This document shows, piece after piece, positions 35,901-42,647 of a stretch of DNA of 50,120 nt. The number at the start of each line of letters is the position of its first letter. Position 1 is the stretch's first letter. The DNA comes from an uncultured Prevotella sp. (GTDB taxonomy: Bacteria > Bacteroidota > Bacteroidia > Bacteroidales > Bacteroidaceae), in assembly GCA_947302435.1 (NCBI GenBank), contig CAMYVQ010000018.1, positions 1 through 50,120 on the forward strand, given 5' to 3'. The notes beneath the pieces are model-generated. The model saw nothing but the letters and a program-made list of their open reading frames with translations, was not told where the DNA came from and did no database searches. A program made the position numbers and the translations under genes.

Positions 35901-37310
35901 TGTTGATCCGTCGTTTCTCCATGCAAAAACAACCTGATAATTACCTGCTGTTTCAATAGTGAAATCAACACTCTTCGTAGCCCAAGTTGTGCTTCCTCCA
36001 AGTTTGCTTCCTCCGTCAAGCCACATTGTCCATCCTGTCGGCAATGTGGAACCACTACCTAAACTTGAATATGAAGTACTTGCAGTAAGTTCAACATCGG
36101 CAGGAACCAAGCCTACACGTAAAAAGTCATAGTTGCCTTCACCGTTGCATTTCCAATCATAAGCTATTGTATAATCTCCAGCTTCAAAGCTAAATAGTTT
36201 TGTAGCATAGACAAGTGAAGAACTACCATAGCTACTGGTAGGATATGAAGTCCCATCATAGGAGATATACATAGAATAACTACCTCCATTATTCGTTCCA
36301 GTACCACGAACCCATTTGTTTGGTACAGTCCCATTTATCAAATCCCAGCCCTTGTTACTCTCAAAGTCGTCTATAAAACCAGTAGCAGGTACTGCGACTT
36401 TAGCTGTCTTGAAACTGGTTGAAACCCAAGCACTTTGTTCAGATTCACTACCATAGGTGCGTACTGCAACATAATAGTTAGTTCCAGGATCCAAATCTGT
36501 AAACGAATAAGAAGTGCTACTAACATTGATAGGTGTTGCAGCATCCTTATCAAAGTTTGCATCAGTTGAATAAACTATCTGCCAGTTTGTGTCAGCTTCA
36601 TCACCTTTACTCCAGCTTAAATCAGCGGACTCATAAGTAATGTTTGTTATAGTAAGATTCTTAGGCGGCTTGCAACTGGACGCTGTGTAAGCAAAGGTTG
36701 TCTTAGGAAGAAATGATTGTTTATAGACGTAAGTCGCCTGAGCCATACTCTGTGAACTATAGCTGTATGCAGAAGCACCAGAGGTAGCCGTAGTTCCATA
36801 GTAATATGCAACTTGCCAGCCGCCAGCAGTTCCTTTTGTAGTATTATAAATACCAATCAGAAGGTTACCTCCACCGTAAGTATAGTTCTTGCTAAATGGA
36901 ATGCTTAAAGTCTCTCCAGTAGCGTCGAGAGAACCTTGATATACAATATCATTATTAGTGTAGCCACTGAATGCGGAGATTGTGGTTCCACTTACTTCTT
37001 TTAAGAAAACAACAAAATTTGCATTTCCGTAAGATGATGATTCTGACGACTTAAGATAGTACGTCAAGCCACTAATAGTTCCACCTGCCATGTCGGATAG
37101 CTCAGTTGCAGGAAGAATATATTCCATTTTAACATAGCTGTCACTACGATATCCAAAAATAGGAACAATGTAACTTGATTCTGTGCCGTCATGTACAGTT
37201 AAGTTTTCTGCCCATGCCGGACTAGCTCCCCCCGCTAACAGTGCGAGGAGCGAGACGAGTAGCCACCGGCTTCTCAGTCTCAGATTAAAAACATCTTTTT
37301 TCATAAGCAT
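29985..37310 (-). CDS. Giant multi-domain surface protein, 2441 aa, T9SS-like tail
   Basis: A signal peptide (RWLLVSLLALLAGGASPAWA, cleaved after about residue 34) is followed by a beta-rich N-domain (about 36-210). A fibronectin type III domain follows (about 212-303: LTITNITYESADLSW, YSFTDLDPGTNYYVAV). Then come many alternating 'choice-of-anchor J' lectin-like modules (xxDFxxNALPxxW) and 'choice-of-anchor D'/ASH-like Ig modules (FGxVxxxxTKTFTVxNxG). The tail QIFNLQGQRVENLKKDNLY...KKVVIK fits T9SS sorting. Likely a very long surface adhesin. The start may be the second ATG (MKKD, 37304). It may share a transcript with the truncated ORF upstream and the 64-aa gene downstream. Confidence 0.82.
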   Translation of the reverse strand: MLMKKDVFNLRLRSRWLLVSLLALLAGGASPAWAENLTVHDGTESSYIVPIFGYRSDSYVKMEYILPATELSDMAGGTISGLTYYLKSSESSSYGNANFVVFLKEVSGTTISAFSGYTNNDIVYQGSLDATGETLSIPFSKNYTYGGGNLLIGIYNTTKGTAGGWQVAYYYGTTATSGASAYSYSSQSMAQATYVYKQSFLPKTTFAYTASSCKPPKNLTITNITYESADLSWSKGDEADTNWQIVYSTDANFDKDAATPINVSSTSYSFTDLDPGTNYYVAVRTYGSESEQSAWVSTSFKTAKVAVPATGFIDDFESNKGWDLINGTVPNKWVRGTGTNNGGSYSMYISYDGTSYPTSSYGSSSLVYATKLFSFEAGDYTIAYDWKCNGEGNYDFLRVGLVPADVELTASTSYSSLGSGSTLPTGWTMWLDGGSKLGGSTTWATKSVDFTIETAGNYQVVFAWRNDGSTGSSPAAIDNFKILGAAPVLEVGGDVIGTTLAFGSVSETTVKTITITNSGKVAMENITLTETADADNAFAAAALSKTSLDPNESMDVEVTFSGTTAKDYTATYRVAADDVDAIDIEVTATYSNAPAQMAVKYGEDAVGETVAFGSVGKAISKTFTVVNDGDQTLNVTIASNNTTDFTVSPAALEVVGHSSETFTVTFVYPNESPVLDVEKTANITVTPSNEGLTAKTFAVKGTRIEQWSEDFSGNALPNGWERTSTTYWTFADGVAKGSYPGSTAYYLITPSLAVDGTNASLSFDYVATGNYTSITIEKSKNGGTWESCTTTPTIGSLNTGNSGTATITGLEAGNYKFRFKADSYNLDNFQGFKLNANDPKLGAYTDAGCNVAAATSVTKDFGFVTEDATQIYYIKNDGTGTLTLDQDEVPAGFSAVLGKTELAKDESTTLTITFGQISSGYRSGNIIVNGSDGSSFTVAVSGVMVDNNKLNLDFATASIPSTWTNTNFTKNSTDISCGYNTATLQTASLTAEANEQVVVRAYQEYTSTSYTFGVNYRQVGEESWHTLIAAANIGKDYVTLVGTITEAGNYELQFTGKYVHISNIYGLTEALEPVMAVYDGESLAGASYGFGNKSDEADATWTLTVKNEGKATLTGLAAALSGDNADHYSVEVSATELAVNATATVTVKQLKNNLGNHNATLTISADDPIADKVIELSGFTYDHNKLFVDFENNALPTAWTANSWTVATTSGNYHARAGYTASSLITTPLTVGADESLVFKAKRQYSNSAPTFQIRYTSNGGVTWTDYADYASQVTTGDFTNITLSGIPAGTAIVEIYGRYVDIDDIYGFAPTTAPVMALTESNDAVVNGSTKEFGTLTAAATATYVLSNTGNGDLVSTLDSDVVTFEVTAMGQGVTKSENTLTIPAGKSATIVVTMPYVAPYEAKNGSLTITSTGWVAPVTLNYTATLNDPAALYEDFAGNAKPAGWYQEASGWLFTQGTAHVYTGVDKEIITEKYGAEAGKNVLSFDAKLQSTYADGELKVYTSTDRQDWTLAKTVTLTEEGENVSLNALADGEYYVKFVSLNASIDNLAGLKKLTAPEHDLYVSATTFPTATLIPETVNGVSASATVNSLRATEEGVYAKLFFDDAEVATADAHSVSLDGSYTFSMTCNVPATEKTYAAKIVVYYGDNTVAWESQTTNVVVSQTRTLQITDFALTSEATVNADVSNQFTSTFNVTVKNNGTIAQDAANVSVSITDADGNVLNGNATSWTAANSQTIFVTPGDYATADAVLALYSWGKAESWSRLTETNIAGFYSGELNGNTNFRIVRLKPSTAEDYNAENNGLNDANIWNRSTDMATSDGNVFTFKGWDDKNDDGYHWFTYGTMGQLAVGVSTTMSVSVTTSALEGGTFTFKAKENLSNTVSTASATVTVNAAAPKFELALGSEAIEDGDAVAYGIVKEATTKTFTITNAGSAPLLINSINVPEGFTYSDGEDSDWKIYLNNNNDIDGDAGTFKKTATEGVFVLNNLVITGDAGFEIHTSDWSEKYAELTEDAPDITELGTRTLESGQKYKWLKLPAGTYGAVWNYNTKELTFREAGIPAGETADVKVTLKAEQGKVSGNLTFTYKVDAATNSTFTVALSGRSIDVDTWSEDFEGTDPLATWFNENGWTVYNSDGNNVARLTGWDAKAVITPRLEAAENEILTFDVLSLGNALSYAYSTDGKTWSDEVVITTTGEQTFTASEAGNYYLRFTGRNAYIDNLVGFKLDPLTIELSETDGTNVEAGYYATVTLNRTFAAGWNTVCLPFAVTKEVFGTGAKVYDFTGYDDSALKFTEVTTKLVAAKPYVVYVANAITNPIVLNNITISETEASSTTWNYATFQGTYTPMAAGTMTGKYGVTNEAKIAKGSDKASMKGFRAYFVLPQGAAARIAFFDENGNSTKIGTIAAEKAEGQIFNLQGQRVENLKKDNLYIINGKKVVIK

Positions 37311-37351
37311 TTTTTTGTTTGTTAATTATTGAATGAGTTAAATTGTTTATC

Positions 37352-37681
37352 TTAGAGATTTGCGATTTCATTTGGAGTCAGGCCCGTTGCATTAGCAATG
37401 TCTGTTTCAGACATTCCCATCTGCTTCAGCTTTTTGGCAACTTCTGCACGTCCTTCCGCACGTCCTTCCGCGCGTCCTTCTGCACGTCCTTCCGCACGTC
37501 CTTCTGCACGTCCTTCCGCACGTCCTTCTTCTTTCGCATCTTTTTTTGCCGTGTTGATGGCATTCACAATGTCGCGATAGGCTTTGATGCTTTCTTCATA
37601 TTGTCGCTGATCGTCTGCTGTAAAGCGTGCTATCTCTGCTCGCTCGAAGTCGGTATATGGATTGATATATCTCTCTTGCAT
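37352..37681 (-). pseudogene. C-terminal remnant of a PD-(D/E)XK nuclease family transposase (Rpn-like)
   Basis: The 109-aa frame matches only the last third of Rpn/PDDEXK_2-type proteins. It has the ERAEIARFTADDQRQYEESIK-type helix, a run of seven EGRA repeats encoded by 12-base tandem units, and the closing KKLKQMGMSETDIANATGLT with NEIANL. The N-terminal nuclease core is missing, so it should be inactive. It sits 41 bases before the giant surface gene and downstream of a consensus -7 box. A small functional tail protein cannot be excluded. Confidence 0.7.
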
Positions 37682-37709
37682 AATTCTTGCAATTCAATTT
37701 TTGGGGAAA

Positions 37710-37717
37710 CAAAGGTA
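37710..37717 (-). promoter_or_regulatory. -7 box upstream of the remnant and the giant gene
   Basis: The minus strand reads TACCTTTG, 28 bases before the remnant's ATG. No better box is seen closer to the giant gene, so this promoter may drive remnant, giant gene and small gene together. The -33 region is not clear. Confidence 0.45.
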
Positions 37718-37821
37718 AAGATTATTTGTTGAATAAATGATAAAAATGAAAGGGTTTATTGCTTTTTGTTGCATTTTTTTTACGAAAACGCTGGTCTCTG
37801 CTATAACAATGCCCATGAAAG

Positions 37822-37880
37822 TGCCCATGCCGGGCCTGTCCCCGCTAATAGCGCGAGGAGCGAGACGAGCAGCCACCGGC
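37822..37880 (-). pseudogene. Degenerate copy of the giant protein's signal-peptide region
   Basis: These 59 bases closely match 37209-37270 with a few substitutions and a 3-base deletion. The minus strand encodes RWLLVSLLALLAG, then TGPAWALSWALL and a stop. The copy keeps the reading frame of the signal peptide but has no start nearby and no continuation. It is the scar of a duplicated or lost paralogous surface-protein gene. Confidence 0.75.
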
Positions 37881-37963
37881 CATTTCTCTCTCGTTTTCTT
37901 TGGTTTATATTGTTTTTATCCCTTTTGGGTTCTTTTATGTGCATTTGTAATTGTTTTAATGAA

Positions 37964-38239
37964 TTATTTGTCGTTATAGTGTCCCTCTACCTCAACGACG
38001 AGGACAGTGACAACGTCATCGTATATGTCGTAGATAATTCGGTCGTGGTCAGTGATGTGGCGAGAATATGTGATACTTTGCCCTCCAATAAGAGGCTCTG
38101 GATGGCCTATGCCTGTACGGGGATGTTGTCTTAGCTCAACGAGCAGGTTCTCAAATTTCCTGTGGAGATTGGGATTGGATTTTTTCCATTTCTTTATGAC
38201 TTTCTCCACCGCTTTCAAATAATTTACTTCGTATGTCAT
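37964..38239 (-). CDS. yoeB: YoeB/Txe-family mRNA interferase toxin
   Basis: This is a 91-aa ribosome-dependent endoribonuclease toxin of the RelE/YoeB fold. The start at 38239 overlaps the antitoxin stop as ATGA; the in-frame ATG at 38254 would overlap further. Matching features are KKWKKSNPNLHRKFENLL, LRQHPRTGIGHPEPL, the YSRHITDHDRIIYDI strand with the catalytic Arg, and the C-terminal GHY that carries the catalytic His-Tyr. Length is typical. With the upstream antitoxin it forms a type II toxin-antitoxin pair. Confidence 0.92.
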   Translation of the reverse strand: MTYEVNYLKAVEKVIKKWKKSNPNLHRKFENLLVELRQHPRTGIGHPEPLIGGQSITYSRHITDHDRIIYDIYDDVVTVLVVEVEGHYNDK

Positions 38240-38484
38240 AAAGAACGGAACCAATTTCTTATTTCTTCTTCAGAGCGTAGCGTTGAGCACTTGCCTTCAC
38301 GAAAGGCTTTTCTGGCTGCATCAATCTTTGCCTGTAGTTCAGGCGTTATTTCGTCGTCGTATTGGGGAACAAGCCGAACTTTCCCAGCACGTGCTGAACT
38401 GAGCACGACCTCCTCGCCTCTGTGTGCCATCTCAATGTATTTTGACTGGTTGGCCCTAAAATCTCTTGCTGTAACTACTGTCAT
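38236..38484 (-). CDS. yefM: YefM/Phd-family antitoxin
   Basis: An 82-aa antitoxin with the Phd/YefM N-terminal DNA-binding fold (TVVTARDFRANQSKYIEMAHRGEEVVLSSA) and an acidic C-terminus (ITPELQAKIDAARKAFREG) that would wrap the toxin. It is first in the operon and its TGA overlaps the toxin ATG. Such antitoxins usually repress their own promoter, and the toxin strengthens binding. Confidence 0.9.
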   Translation of the reverse strand: MTVVTARDFRANQSKYIEMAHRGEEVVLSSARAGKVRLVPQYDDEITPELQAKIDAARKAFREGKCSTLRSEEEIRNWFRSL

Positions 38485-38579
38485 GATTTTCTGTGTTATT
38501 TGGTTTCGTGTGCAAACGCATTTCTTGTTAGTCAGTTATTTGTGCCTTTTTGGTAAAGACATTTTTGCTTTTTAGCAAG

Positions 38580-38587
38580 CAAAGGTA
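38580..38587 (-). promoter_or_regulatory. -7 box of the toxin-antitoxin operon
   Basis: The minus strand reads TACCTTTG, followed by GCTTGCTAAAAAGC. The distance to the antitoxin ATG is about 95 bases, which leaves room for a leader or operator. The -33 area is T-rich without a clear TTTG. Confidence 0.5.
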
Positions 38588-38737
38588 AGAAATTGTTTAA
38601 AAAAAATCGAAAGAATATATGATTTTCTTACGTTTTATGTTTGTTTTGTTGATTTTTAAAGGGTTTTTTGTCTGAAATGCTCATGTTTGACTCGCTTCTA
38701 CAAATATTGTGGGGAGTGTCAAGTCAGCGGTGGAAGA

Positions 38738-38766
38738 ACAAAAAAGGCTCTCACGGGGAGAGCCTT
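38738..38766 (-). terminator. Terminator of the 38789-40576 gene
   Basis: On the minus strand AAGGCTCTC and GAGAGCCTT form a strong stem around CCCGT, followed by TTTTTT. It begins about 22 bases after the stop codon and separates this gene from the toxin-antitoxin operon. Confidence 0.8.
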
Positions 38767-38788
38767 GGTATGGGGATGGCTGTTATGG

Positions 38789-40576
38789 TTATCGAAGCGT
38801 AATCTTTGCAGCCTTCTGTCCAATCTGGATGATGTAAGTACCTTGGGGAACCGTGAATTTGCCGGTCATACCTTCTGATGGGATAGCCGTGGTTATCAGG
38901 CTGCCGCCTATCGTGTAGAGGCGTACGGTCTTGCCGGCGGCTCCGTCGACCATGATCTGTCCGTCTTTTGCCTGTACCTTCACGTCTTCGCCTTCAATGT
39001 TGACGATACCTGTGATATCTTCCGTATAGAGGTTTTCCGTGTCTGCCCACTCAAAGAACACATTGATTACGGTGTGTGTCTGTATGTCGATGGTGAGTCG
39101 GCCATTTGCGTAGTTTGCCAGGTTGTCTTCATTGTTGACCAGCAACTGCGACACTTTCCATCCTTCCTTGGGCTGCAGATAGAGTGTGAGCTCACCTTTC
39201 TCAGCCTTGGTCTTGAGCACGGTCTCTTCTTCGATATTATAGGTAATGGTCAGTGTGCTGTCGTTGTCGTGTTGTCCGATGATCTCAATGCCTGCACCGT
39301 CGCTGTTGTCGTCTCCGTCAATCCAGATGCAGGAGAACGAGCAACGGTTCGGAACCAGTGCCACGCGCTGGCAGTTGCCTGTGAACAAGTCGAACTCATA
39401 GAGGGCGGTGTCGTACTTGTGGTTGGTGCGCCACTCCCTGTCGCTGAGGCTGCTCCATGATCCCCACTCGTTGTAGCCCTTGCCACTGTTGTAGTAGCCA
39501 ATCCAGTAGAGCTTGTTCGGATTGCTCTTGGCAAAGCAGGCTGCCTGGCGCTTGGTCTGTGAGGAATAGCCCGTGGGGGGGTAGGGATAGGAGTATTCAA
39601 TATAGGTCTCGCTGGTTGTCTCGTCAACGACTTCCTTTGAATTGCGCACAGCCAGTCCGGTCTTCAGGTCGAACTCAATGACTTGAGCACCAGTCAGTTC
39701 GCCGTTGGCATTGTATAACTTGCCATCGTCGCCTGTATAGCCACTGGCTCCGCCACTGGTAATGCCGAAAGCCCGGCCCTCGCTATTGATGGCGAAAGCC
39801 ACGAAATTGTCATAATAGAGTCCAGGGGTGATGGGGGTCATTTTCATGGTCTTCAGGTCGATGGTGCCGATCACCCATCCGTCGTCCACGCCGTCGCGTC
39901 CAAAGTCAGTATCGTCCTGGTCGGCCACATAGCTCTCCATCTGTTCTTCGGAAAGTTTGTAGTCCGTAACGTGGAAAATACCGTAGATCTTGCCGTCGAT
40001 GGGGTTATAGCTCATGCCGGCTGACTCAATGTTTTTTGAAAGGTCGAGATAAAGGTCAGAGCGCGTAAGCAATGCACCTGTGGTGGCATCCCATTTGCGA
40101 ACGGCAAAGATTTCGTCGTCGGTGGTAGACGACTCGTCGCGCGACATCACGGTGACAATCTTGCCATCGACATAGAGGGCGCCCGAATTGCCGTACATCA
40201 TATTGAAGTCGCTGACCCAAAGAGCCTTGTCGTCGTCGATGAATCTGCCGCCAGTATATCCTCTGCGTGTACCAGTGGTCTCGTCTTTCACCTCATAGTA
40301 TTTTCCGCCCTCATAAAATTCCTCGACATTGATTGCCGGTTCCTTGTAGGGGTCGCCCAGCTCGTCGCCATTCAGTTCCATGGCCCAGATACCCCTTTCG
40401 ACAATAGAGATCTGCTTTCCCAGATTGCTGTTCCATCCCATGTTGATGTTGGGCATCTGGTCACCGTCGTCGTAGCGGTTGTTGTGCAATACTCCTTTGA
40501 TTTTGATTTGTGCGCTCATCGGCATGCAAAACAGCACGGCGAGAATGAGCAGTGAGATTTGTAGTTTTTTGTTCAT
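38789..40576 (-). CDS. Secreted beta-rich protein with T9SS-like tail, unknown function
   Basis: The 595-aa protein has a signal peptide (MNKKLQISLLILAVLFCMPMSAQ). The middle reads like a beta-propeller: repeated short strands such as NSGALYVDGKIVTVMSRDE, NPIDGKIYGIFHV and VAFAINSEGRAFGITSG, each about 45-60 residues apart. A small Ig-like domain follows (about 465-530). The end (VRLYTIGGSLITTAIPSEGM then GTYIIQIGQKAAKITLR) resembles a T9SS type A sorting domain in form, though its wording differs from the tails of the neighbouring proteins. No catalytic motif is seen. It is a single-gene unit with its own terminator. Confidence 0.75.
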   Translation of the reverse strand: MNKKLQISLLILAVLFCMPMSAQIKIKGVLHNNRYDDGDQMPNINMGWNSNLGKQISIVERGIWAMELNGDELGDPYKEPAINVEEFYEGGKYYEVKDETTGTRRGYTGGRFIDDDKALWVSDFNMMYGNSGALYVDGKIVTVMSRDESSTTDDEIFAVRKWDATTGALLTRSDLYLDLSKNIESAGMSYNPIDGKIYGIFHVTDYKLSEEQMESYVADQDDTDFGRDGVDDGWVIGTIDLKTMKMTPITPGLYYDNFVAFAINSEGRAFGITSGGASGYTGDDGKLYNANGELTGAQVIEFDLKTGLAVRNSKEVVDETTSETYIEYSYPYPPTGYSSQTKRQAACFAKSNPNKLYWIGYYNSGKGYNEWGSWSSLSDREWRTNHKYDTALYEFDLFTGNCQRVALVPNRCSFSCIWIDGDDNSDGAGIEIIGQHDNDSTLTITYNIEEETVLKTKAEKGELTLYLQPKEGWKVSQLLVNNEDNLANYANGRLTIDIQTHTVINVFFEWADTENLYTEDITGIVNIEGEDVKVQAKDGQIMVDGAAGKTVRLYTIGGSLITTAIPSEGMTGKFTVPQGTYIIQIGQKAAKITLR

Positions 40577-40860
40577 GTTTTTGTTACTAATTATCGTCGA
40601 TCTTTTTACCGTTAATGCTCAATTTTTCAATACGTTTTGGATTTTTATGTGTAAAATATAAGCAGTGTCGATAAGATTTGGGTGCAAATATCGTAATAAT
40701 ATTCGATATTAGCAAAAAAAAATAATGAAAATTCTAATTATATTGTCAAATTGTTTCCAAATCGACCAATTTTGTTATATTTTGAAAGAATCCGATGAAT
40801 TGCAACTTGTTTTTTTATAAATATTGTGTCTTTTCATGTCATGGTTTGCTTTTTTTTCAG
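40577..40860. promoter_or_regulatory. Divergent AT-rich spacer
   Basis: No gene is seen in about 285 bases. On the minus strand a near-consensus -7 box (GATATTTG, 40692-40685) lies about 110 bases before the 38789-40576 gene. The rest is AT-rich without clear hairpins. Confidence 0.35.
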
Positions 40861-40868
40861 TACCTTTG
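40861..40868 (+). promoter_or_regulatory. -7 box of the PASTA-rluD-ddl operon
   Basis: TACCTTTG matches the consensus exactly, 19 bases before the first possible ATG (40888). A TTTG at 40845-40848 is closer than usual for a -33 element. Confidence 0.6.
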
Positions 40869-40887
40869 TGCCACTATTTATATATAA

Positions 40888-41529
40888 ATGACGCTTATGA
40901 GCGGAAAAAAGTTTTTTGGAAAAATATTCAGTGGCTACCTGTTCCTCCATCTGTTGGCGATGGTGGTAGTGGTAGTGGCATTGTGTCTGGGTGTGAAGTA
41001 TGGTTTGGACATCTATACCCATCACGGCGAAGGCATCGAAGTCCCCAATCTCTATGGATTGGACTATTATGAGATGCGCAACCGCTTGGAAGACCAGAAT
41101 CTCATTGTGGAGGTCAACGACAGCGGTTATAACAAGCTGATGGCAAGCGGTTCCATCCTCTCGCAGACACCGGGTGCCGGTACGATGGTGAAGGAGGGGC
41201 GTGTGATCTATGTCACCATCAATTCCGCCTCTTCGCCTGCGGTCACAATTCCCGATATTATCGACAACAGCAGTTTCCGTGAGGCACAGGCTCGTCTGAC
41301 TGCCATCGGCTTCCGCCTGATGGATCCAGAGGTGATCCGTGGTGAGCGCGACTGGGTCTATGGCGTGAAAGCCGGCAATCGGAACCTTCAGGCTGGCGAC
41401 AAGGTGCCTGTGGAAACGGTGCTCACCCTTGTCATTGGAAGCGGTGTCACGGAAGAGGATTTGGAGGATGCCATGCTCGATGTCCCTCTTGATGGTGGTG
41501 AGGTAGATGATTTTGAAGTTGTGGAATAA
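40888..41529 (+). CDS. PASTA domain-containing membrane protein
   Basis: A 213-aa bitopic protein. A basic start is followed by one membrane helix (LFLHLLAMVVVVVALCLGV, about 18-36), two PASTA domains (about 49-108, IEVPNLYGLDYYEMRNRL; about 112-180, VTIPDIIDNSSFREAQARL), and an acidic tail. PASTA domains bind peptidoglycan or beta-lactams, so the protein should sit in the inner membrane facing the wall. There is no kinase or transpeptidase domain. It leads an operon with rluD and ddl, an arrangement that recurs in Bacteroidetes and links it to wall synthesis. Confidence 0.88.
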   Translation: MTLMSGKKFFGKIFSGYLFLHLLAMVVVVVALCLGVKYGLDIYTHHGEGIEVPNLYGLDYYEMRNRLEDQNLIVEVNDSGYNKLMASGSILSQTPGAGTMVKEGRVIYVTINSASSPAVTIPDIIDNSSFREAQARLTAIGFRLMDPEVIRGERDWVYGVKAGNRNLQAGDKVPVETVLTLVIGSGVTEEDLEDAMLDVPLDGGEVDDFEVVE

Positions 41530-41540
41530 ACTGACGATTG

Positions 41541-42647
41541 ATGCAGAACGACGACATTGACGAACTGGAGCTGATGGACGACATGGGCGAAGGCGAGGCG
41601 GAGCCCTCTGCCGACGGCCAGCTCTATGAGCATTTCCGCTTGGAGGTGGATCGTGGACAGGTGCCCCTTCGCATCGACAAGTATCTGATGGAGCACATGC
41701 AGCATCAGACGCGCAATCGTATTCAGGCAGCTGCCGATGCCGGCTTCATCTATGTCTGCACGGCTGACGATCAGGCCAACGGTCGTCCTCCCCGTCCAGT
41801 GAAGAGCAACTATAAGGTTCGTCCCGGCGACGTGGTGACGTTGATGCTCGACCGTCCGCATTTCGATACGACCATCGAACCGGAGGACATTCCCCTCGAC
41901 GTGCGCTATGAGGACGATTCGCTGATGGTCATCTACAAACCGGCGGGCATGGTCGTCCATCCCGGTTGCGGCAATTTCCACGGAACCTTGGTGCATGCCA
42001 TTGCCTGGCATCTGCGCAACTTGCCTACCTACGACCCTAACGACCCACAGGTGGGACTTGTCCACCGCATCGACAAGGATACCAGCGGTCTGCTCGTGGT
42101 GGCGAAGACGCCAGAGGCGAAGTCGGATCTGGGCAAACAGTTCTTCAACCATGACACCCACCGTTCGTATGTGGCACTGGTATGGGGCAACTTTGTGGAA
42201 GGCGAAGGACGCATTGAGGGCAATATCGGGCGCGATGTCCGTGACCGTCTGCGCATGGATGTGTTTGCCCCCGATTCGGGTATCGGAAAACCCGCCGTCA
42301 CCCACTACCGCGTGCTGGAGCGCTATGGCTATACCACGCTGGTGGAATGCCGGTTGGAGACAGGCCGGACCCATCAGATCCGTGCCCACATGAAGCATAT
42401 CGGCCATCCGCTCTTTGCCGACGAGCGCTATGGCGGTTGCGAGATTCTGCGCGGCGAGCGCACGGCTTCCTATAAGGCCTACATACAGAACTGCTTCAAG
42501 CTCTGTCCGCGTCAGGTGCTCCATGCCAAGACACTTGGCTTCCGCCATCCCCTCACGGGCGAGCAGATGGACTTCACCAGCGACCTGCCCGACGACATGC
42601 AGGCACTGATCGATAAATGGAGAAATTATTTCAAAAATAAAATATGA
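41541..42647 (+). CDS. rluD: RluD-family rRNA pseudouridine synthase
   Basis: The start is ATG 41541; the in-frame TTG at 41538 is less likely. The 368-aa enzyme has an acidic N-terminal extension (DDIDELELMDDMGEGE), an S4 RNA-binding domain (about 36-95, LRIDKYLMEHM), and the catalytic domain with the family motif GLVHRIDKDTSGLLVVAK near residue 170, where the Asp is the nucleophile. The later LETGRTHQIRAHMKHIGHPL is also diagnostic. RluD makes pseudouridines in helix 69 of 23S rRNA; RluC/A-like specificity is possible. The stop overlaps the ddl ATG (ATGA). Confidence 0.93.
   Translation: MQNDDIDELELMDDMGEGEAEPSADGQLYEHFRLEVDRGQVPLRIDKYLMEHMQHQTRNRIQAAADAGFIYVCTADDQANGRPPRPVKSNYKVRPGDVVTLMLDRPHFDTTIEPEDIPLDVRYEDDSLMVIYKPAGMVVHPGCGNFHGTLVHAIAWHLRNLPTYDPNDPQVGLVHRIDKDTSGLLVVAKTPEAKSDLGKQFFNHDTHRSYVALVWGNFVEGEGRIEGNIGRDVRDRLRMDVFAPDSGIGKPAVTHYRVLERYGYTTLVECRLETGRTHQIRAHMKHIGHPLFADERYGGCEILRGERTASYKAYIQNCFKLCPRQVLHAKTLGFRHPLTGEQMDFTSDLPDDMQALIDKWRNYFKNKI

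Noticed and set aside
37694..37876. 60-aa minus-strand ORF as a gene
   Set aside because: It reads across the signal-peptide scar in a different frame and shows no conserved features.
41388..42548. 386-codon minus-strand ORF opposite rluD
   Set aside because: rluD has clear catalytic motifs on the plus strand; the opposite frame has none.
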